Source: CAYFQB01 sp964345225 (lineage in GTDB: Bacteria; Nitrospirota; Thermodesulfovibrionia; Thermodesulfovibrionales; UBA6898). Taken from it: a stretch of DNA of 64,000 nucleotides. The translations under genes and the position numbers were made by a program. This document shows positions 59,828 through 64,000 of this stretch, piece after piece. The stretch spans positions 1-64,000 of the forward strand of contig CAYFQB010000011.1 in NCBI GenBank assembly GCA_964345225.1, written 5' to 3'. The notes below the pieces were generated by a model, which was given only the letters and a program-made list of their open reading frames with translations, did no database searches and was not told the DNA's origin. Numbering within the stretch: position 1 is the stretch's first letter; each line of letters starts with the position of its first letter.

Positions 59828-60163
59828 TTATTTGCTAATCCCGGGTTCTGTGCTGATTATTTCTGTCAGCTTGTCATCGGTAAAGAAAAGATGTGTTTTA
59901 AAGAAACGAAGCTTTTTATATTCCCATCTTACTCTTTCTTTCCCGTCCTCGGTTGACGGCAGGACATGGACAGATTCAGGACCACCCCATGCATACCTGA
60001 CCTGAAGCTTTGTCATTCCTACTACGATCTCACCATGCCTTATATTTTCCTGGATAGACGGGGGAAAGTCTGCTATTTCCTCCTGAGAATATCTAACTGA
60101 CTTGGTACATCCTGAATAGAAGATAAACAGAAATAAAGCTGATAATAAGAGCAGTTTTTTCAT
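59828..60163 (-). CDS. BamE/SmpA-like lipoprotein
   Basis: This 111-aa lipoprotein has signal and lipobox LFIFYSGC at residues about 12-19. The mature part has GEIVVGMTKLQVRYAWGGPESV and ERVRWEYKKLRFFKTHLFFTDDKLTEII, the small beta-alpha fold of the SmpA/BamE/OmlA type. It is probably in the outer membrane. The start overlaps the recX stop by one base. Confidence 0.78.
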   Translation of the reverse strand: MKKLLLLSALFLFIFYSGCTKSVRYSQEEIADFPPSIQENIRHGEIVVGMTKLQVRYAWGGPESVHVLPSTEDGKERVRWEYKKLRFFKTHLFFTDDKLTEIISTEPGISK

Positions 60164-60636
60164 TATTCCACTTCCTCCTCCTTAAAATTATAGTCTTTTA
60201 ATACCTTTTCTATGCTGCTAACAGAGTAGCCTCTTCGTGTGAGAAAATTCCAGAGTCTCCTTTTTTCGCTGACAGGGTTGTTTACTGAGGATTTAAATTT
60301 TTTCCCCAGAAGTTTTCTTGCGTTTTGCAGCTCGATATTTTCGTCATAATCCAAAGTCGATTCGATAACTTCGACAGACAGACCTCTTTTCAACATGAAT
60401 CTTTTTGCGCCATTATATCCGAGCATCTTGTTTGCCAGTGCCTGTCTCTTCAGATTTACAGCAAGCTCTCTGTCATCAAGATATCCGGCTTTTTTCAAAT
60501 ACTTTAGAGTGAAGGAAACTACCTCTTCAGGAAAACCCTTTTTATTAAGCCTTTCTCTTAATTCGCGCTCGCTCCTTCCTCTATAATTAAGAAGTTTAAA
60601 AGAATACCTTTTTGCTTTAGCGACTGAATCTGTCAA
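60163..60636 (-). CDS. recX: Regulatory protein RecX
   Basis: This 157-aa modulator of RecA is built of three-helix repeats: RSERELRERLNKKGFPEEVVSFTLKYLKKAGYLDDRELA, then GAKRFMLKRGLSVEVIESTL and RRLWNFLTRRGYSVSSIEKVL. The start is TTG at 60636, overlapping the end of pilT by 20 bases. recA lies 1.2 kb upstream on the same strand, with pilT between. Confidence 0.92.
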   Translation of the reverse strand: MTDSVAKAKRYSFKLLNYRGRSERELRERLNKKGFPEEVVSFTLKYLKKAGYLDDRELAVNLKRQALANKMLGYNGAKRFMLKRGLSVEVIESTLDYDENIELQNARKLLGKKFKSSVNNPVSEKRRLWNFLTRRGYSVSSIEKVLKDYNFKEEEVE

Positions 60637-61756
60637 TCTTCATTTCGTCCTTTTCGGGTTGGCCTTCAAGAGAGATTTCGCTTGTTGACTGAATACCCTT
60701 TACCTTGAGTGCAAAGTCATCGGGATTTGTAGCCCGTCTTAGTGCTTCTTCGTAAGAAATATATCCTGATTTGTACATGTTGAAAAGAGATTGATCAAAA
60801 GTCTGCATACCGTAGTGTATTGCTCCCTGTGCAATTACGTCAGGGATTGTTTTAGTTTTGTCTGGGTCGAGTATACAGTCTTTTATTGTTGCAGTCGCAA
60901 TAAGGATTTCAACGGCAGGGACTCTTCCTTTGCCGTCTGATTTTGGAATAAGTCTCATCGATATAATGCCTCTGAGTACAGAGGAAAGCTGGATCCTTAT
61001 TTGTTTGTGCTGATAGGGTGGAAAAACAGCTATTATTCTGTTAACAGTCTCTGTTGCATCGGTTGTGTGGAGTGTACTCAGGACAAGATGTCCTGTCTCT
61101 GCAGCTGTTAGTGCTGTCTGTATTGTCTCAAAATCTCTCATTTCTCCTACGAGTATAACATCAGGGTCTTGCCTTAATGCAGCCCTCAATGCCTTGCCGA
61201 ATGATTCTGCATCACTGCCGATTTCCCTCTGGTTTACTATCGAGCTTTTGTCTCTGTGAAGATATTCTATAGGGTCCTCGATTGTTATGATATGGTCAGT
61301 TCGGTTAGAGTTAATACCGTCGATCATGGCAGCGAGTGTAGTGGACTTACCGCTTCCTGTTGTGCCCGTAACAAGAATGAGACCCCTTGGTTCCAGCGCA
61401 ATCTTTTTTATGATTTCAGGAAGAAGCAGCTCTTCAACAGTTGGTATTCTCATCGGAATTACCCTGAAAACAAGTCCAATCGTGCCTCTTTGAATAAATA
61501 TGCTGCACCTGAAGCGTCCTAAACCTGGAACGCTGTATGCAAGATCCATGTCATTTCTTTTCTTGAATACTTCCCGCTGTCCGGGGCTCATTACTGAAAA
61601 TGCAATTTTTAATGTCTCTTCCTGGGTAAGTCGATTCTCAGATGTCAAGGGATTAAGTTTTCCGTGTATCCTGAGGATTGGATATGAGCCCACTTTAAGA
61701 TGAAGGTCTGATGCCTCCATCGAATGTGCGGTTTTTAAAAGGTCATTGATATCCAT
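60617..61756 (-). CDS. pilT: Twitching-motility ATPase PilT
   Basis: This 379-aa retraction ATPase of type IV pili has an N-terminal PAS-like domain (MDINDLLKTAHSMEASDLHLKVG), Walker A VTGTTGSGKSTTLAAMID, an Asp box IITIEDPIEYLH, Walker B-like DVILVGEMRDFETIQTALTAAETGHLVLSTLHT and the AIRE-type segment VPAVEILIATATIKD in its shifted form. No other pil genes are in the window. It sits between recA and recX. Confidence 0.93.
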   Translation of the reverse strand: MDINDLLKTAHSMEASDLHLKVGSYPILRIHGKLNPLTSENRLTQEETLKIAFSVMSPGQREVFKKRNDMDLAYSVPGLGRFRCSIFIQRGTIGLVFRVIPMRIPTVEELLLPEIIKKIALEPRGLILVTGTTGSGKSTTLAAMIDGINSNRTDHIITIEDPIEYLHRDKSSIVNQREIGSDAESFGKALRAALRQDPDVILVGEMRDFETIQTALTAAETGHLVLSTLHTTDATETVNRIIAVFPPYQHKQIRIQLSSVLRGIISMRLIPKSDGKGRVPAVEILIATATIKDCILDPDKTKTIPDVIAQGAIHYGMQTFDQSLFNMYKSGYISYEEALRRATNPDDFALKVKGIQSTSEISLEGQPEKDEMKIDRFSR

Positions 61757-61802
61757 GGTAAACTCCGTTTAATTAGTTATAGTTTTTGTAAAGTTTGCAA
61801 TT

Positions 61803-62801
61803 TTACCTTTTGATATTATATGAATCTATAATTTTCTCTTTGATTTCATTTACCAGAGATACATTGTTCCTTAAGAATTCTTTAGAATTTTCCCTCCCCT
61901 GTCCAATCCTGTTTCCGCCATAGCTGTACCATGCACCTGACTTGTCAATAATTCCTTTTTCTACTCCCAGATCAATAATCTCGCCTTCCTTTGAAATCCC
62001 ACGGTTAAAATATATATCGAATTCTGCCTGTTTGAAGGGTGGGGCCAGTTTGTTTTTTACTACCTTAACTCTTACTCTGCTGCCTATTATCTCATGGTTC
62101 TCCTTGATATTCTCAATTTTCCTGATATCCAGTCTCATAGATGAGTAAAATTTAAGGGCATTGCCCCCGGTTGTTGTTTCAGGGCTTCCGAACATTATAC
62201 CTATCTTCATTCTTATCTGGTTTATGAAAATTACCGTTGTATTTGATTTTGAAATAGAGGAAGTTAACTTCCTCAATGCCTGGCTCATCAGTCTTGCCTG
62301 AAGACCTGGCAGGGAGTCTCCCATATCGCCCTCCAGTTCTGCCTTTGGCACAAGTGCAGCAACAGAATCAATAACGATTATATCAAGTGCACCACTTCTT
62401 ACGAGGTATTCAGCCACTTCAAGTGACTGCTCACCTGTATCGGGCTGTGATATAAGAAGGTCTTCAATATTGACACCGATCGTCCTGGCATAATTCACAT
62501 CTAGTGCATGCTCAGCATCTATAAACGCAGCGGTGCCCCCTGCAGACTGTGCCTGTGCAACTGCATTAAGTGCAAGGGTTGTCTTACCTGAAGCCTCAGG
62601 TCCGTATATTTCAACAACCCTGCCTCTGGGAAGACCACCGATTCCGGTTGCCATATCAAGGGTTAGTGATCCAGTGGGAATAAACTGAACGCCTTCAACA
62701 ATACCTTCCTCGCCAAGGCGCATTATCGAGCCCTTACCAAAATTTTTTTCGATCTGAGATATAGCCATCTCAAGAGCCTTAATTTTATCTTTACTTGACA
62801 T
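61803..62801 (-). CDS. recA: Recombinase RecA
   Basis: This recombinase of about 332 aa has ALEMAISQIEKNFGKGSIMRLG, Walker A GPEASGKTTLALNAVA, IDAEHALD, the L1/L2 region with SQALRKLTSSISKSNTTVIFINQIRMKIGIMFGSPETTTGGNALKFY, and a C-terminal domain. I start at ATG 62801 (MSSKDKIKAL) because GGGAGG lies immediately upstream; it overlaps thpR by 11 bases. Confidence 0.97.
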   Translation of the reverse strand: MSSKDKIKALEMAISQIEKNFGKGSIMRLGEEGIVEGVQFIPTGSLTLDMATGIGGLPRGRVVEIYGPEASGKTTLALNAVAQAQSAGGTAAFIDAEHALDVNYARTIGVNIEDLLISQPDTGEQSLEVAEYLVRSGALDIIVIDSVAALVPKAELEGDMGDSLPGLQARLMSQALRKLTSSISKSNTTVIFINQIRMKIGIMFGSPETTTGGNALKFYSSMRLDIRKIENIKENHEIIGSRVRVKVVKNKLAPPFKQAEFDIYFNRGISKEGEIIDLGVEKGIIDKSGAWYSYGGNRIGQGRENSKEFLRNNVSLVNEIKEKIIDSYNIKR

Positions 62802-63369
62802 TATTCCTCCCACCAAAAGGTATCTCAGCAAGGCGGTAATACTGTGCACCCTCTGGTTTAAGTTTGCTTTCCATTAATGTTATATTTTTAACTTCAAAAT
62901 TCCCAAAACTGTGTGTTCTGAATTCATTAAGTATTCTTGTAAACTCTTGTATCCTATTTTGAGAACGCACTCTGCCTATAGTCAGATGGGGCGAGTAGCT
63001 TCTTTTTTCTGACGGAAACCCGAATTTTACCATCTCATCTTCAATGTCCTTCTGAAGTTTTTTAAGAAACTCTGCCTCTTCAATGCCAACCCAGATAACT
63101 CTTGGATGTTTTGCACCGGGAAAACATCCAGTCCCATATATTCTAATATAAAATGAATTATAAGGTAATAATTTTTTAATCAAAGAGTCCTTTATAGGAT
63201 TAATAAGCGATTCATCAGTCTGTCCCAGAAATTTTAAAGTTATATGTATATTCTCGGAGGATACCCATTTTATATCGGTATCAAATTTCCTGAGAGTGTT
63301 TATAATTTTCGCGACAGATTCTTTCACAGAAGGGGGAATTTCTATAGCAATGAAGCACCTTAAATCCAT
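62791..63369 (-). CDS. thpR: RNA 2',3'-cyclic phosphodiesterase (2'-5' RNA ligase family)
   Basis: This 192-aa 2H phosphoesterase has both HxT/S motifs: NIHITLKFLGQTDE (about residue 45) and YSPHLTIGRVRS (about 127). MDLRCFIAIEIPPSV is a typical start. It overlaps pncC upstream by 10 bases and recA downstream by 11, so the three genes are translationally coupled. Confidence 0.93.
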   Translation of the reverse strand: MDLRCFIAIEIPPSVKESVAKIINTLRKFDTDIKWVSSENIHITLKFLGQTDESLINPIKDSLIKKLLPYNSFYIRIYGTGCFPGAKHPRVIWVGIEEAEFLKKLQKDIEDEMVKFGFPSEKRSYSPHLTIGRVRSQNRIQEFTRILNEFRTHSFGNFEVKNITLMESKLKPEGAQYYRLAEIPFGGRNNVK

Positions 63370-63848
63370 AATCTCAAAATGCGATGCAGAAATCGCAAAG
63401 CCTCTAAAGAAGCCTCCTTCTTGATGTTTTCCCTATTACCTTTAAATTGTAGACCTGTTGATTCTATCAGGTCTTCTGTTGAAACCGCTATATAAACAAG
63501 ACCTACTTCCTTTTCTTCGATTTTTTCAGGGCCTGCAATTCCCGTAATTGAGAGTGATATGTCTGTCCTGCTCATTTTCCTGACCGATATTGCCATTGCA
63601 ACGGCCATTTTTTCACTTATCATGCCGTGTTTTTTCAATACTGAATCGCTTATACCAAGAATTGACTTTTTGGAGTTTATCGAGTAACAGATTACAGACA
63701 TGTCAAAAAATTTTGAAGAACCTGGCAGGTTTGTTATTGCATTTGAAATATGGCCGCCGGTGCATGACTCGGCAATACTCAAACGGAGTTTCTTTTTGTT
63801 AAGTATAGATGATATTTTTTTAATAACTGTCAGAAAATCAGTATCCAT
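63360..63848 (-). CDS. pncC: CinA C-terminal domain protein (nicotinamide-nucleotide amidohydrolase)
   Basis: This 162-aa stand-alone PncC/CinA-C domain has LRLSIAESCTGGHISNAITNLPGSSKFFDMSVICYS, then KKSILGISDSVLKKHGMISEKMAVAMA, SLSITGIAGPEKIEEKEVGLVYIA and a C-terminal EALRFL. It deamidates NMN in the pyridine nucleotide cycle. It is linked upstream to pgpA with 19-base overlap. Confidence 0.92.
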   Translation of the reverse strand: MDTDFLTVIKKISSILNKKKLRLSIAESCTGGHISNAITNLPGSSKFFDMSVICYSINSKKSILGISDSVLKKHGMISEKMAVAMAISVRKMSRTDISLSITGIAGPEKIEEKEVGLVYIAVSTEDLIESTGLQFKGNRENIKKEASLEALRFLHRILRLWI

Positions 63849-64000
63849 ATCCGTAAAATTATATTTGCATAAATGCCCGCTAATATGTCATCAGCCATGA
63901 TCCCCAAACCGTTACTTAAAGTTTTTTCTAGCTTATTTATTGGAACTGGTTTTAATATATCAAAAAATCTGAATAAAAGAAAGGCTGAAAACATAAGACC
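63830..64000 (-). CDS. pgpA: Phosphatidylglycerophosphatase A (C-terminal part; 5' end outside window)
   Basis: The last 56 codons are visible: FSAFLLFRFFDILKPVPINK, then LEKTLSNGLGIMADDILAGIYANI and a terminal hydrophobic ILRIWILIF. The FRxFDIxKPxPI and GLGIMxDDxxAG motifs are diagnostic of PgpA, which makes phosphatidylglycerol. It overlaps the pncC start; the pgpA-pncC-thpR-recA order is common. Confidence 0.9.
   Translation of the reverse strand, partial: GLMFSAFLLFRFFDILKPVPINKLEKTLSNGLGIMADDILAGIYANIILRIWILIF

Overview
The window is an AT-rich bacterial chromosome segment that is densely coded, with many short operons. The gene set points to a strict or facultative anaerobe with cytochrome-based respiration. 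It includes a 16-haem Hmc-type transmembrane redox complex, NifU/NifS Fe-S assembly, corrinoid methyl transfer, arsenate reductase and c-di-GMP signalling. Neighbourhoods such as ispE / tRNA-Gln / prs / rplY / pth and ubiB-phasin / alaS / recX / pilT / recA resemble those of Desulfobacterota and Nitrospirota. I favour a sulfate-reducer-like member of one of these groups, but this is inference, not a marker-based assignment.

Layout. 1-2.0 kb: nifU-nifS (minus). 2.1-4.6 kb: small genes (GYD protein, MsrA, zinc-ribbon membrane protein, CGGC protein). 4.6-12.1 kb: a seven-gene hybrid Tmc/Hmc cluster in the order tmcD-like, hmcE, hmcF, hmcA, hmcD, hmcB, hmcC; hmcD is only 38 codons. 12.1-16.1 kb: a decayed sensor kinase, tiny orphan genes and many repeats. 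16.2-28.6 kb: housekeeping genes (rpsO-pnp, M16 peptidase, TPR lipoprotein, ispE, tRNA-Gln, prs, rplY, pth, tpiA, secG, hflK-hflC). 28.9-32.2 kb: a CMD-family protein, a MOT1-type transporter and an AsnB-like enzyme lacking Cys2. 32.5-42.1 kb: an OpuC-type betaine/choline ABC importer followed by a B12-activation-domain protein, two MttB-family methyltransferases, a pterin-dependent methyltransferase, a corrinoid protein and an unassigned SAM methyltransferase. This reads as a quaternary-amine demethylation locus. 42.4-46.9 kb: arsC, phoH, an ABC-2 exporter, a deleted GNAT gene and a PilZ protein. 47.1-50.4 kb: a secreted GH39-like protein whose roughly 400-nt leader carries two tandem c-di-GMP-I (GEMM) riboswitches, each followed by a terminator. 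50.4-52.7 kb: a graveyard of gene remnants (leuA, GNAT) mixed with repeats. 52.8-64 kb: glutaminyl cyclase, SAM methyltransferase, pseudopilin-like protein, ubiB-phasin, alaS, BamE-like lipoprotein, recX, pilT, recA, thpR, pncC and pgpA.

Three dispersed non-coding repeat families run through the window. (1) About a dozen loci carry a MITE-like element with termini like CCCCGTTAGAAA / TTTCTAACGGGG. (2) Four loci carry purine-rich heptamer arrays (GTAAGGA-like) ending in an AGAGCGCT palindrome. (3) Two full copies and one half copy of a double hairpin resemble IS200/IS605 right ends. Several copies sit on gene ends and appear to supply stop codons or a ribosome binding site, or to have truncated genes. 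The most notable items are the tandem riboswitch array controlling the glycosidase-like protein, the hybrid Hmc/Tmc cluster, the importer-plus-demethylation locus, and the impact of these repeats on neighbouring genes.
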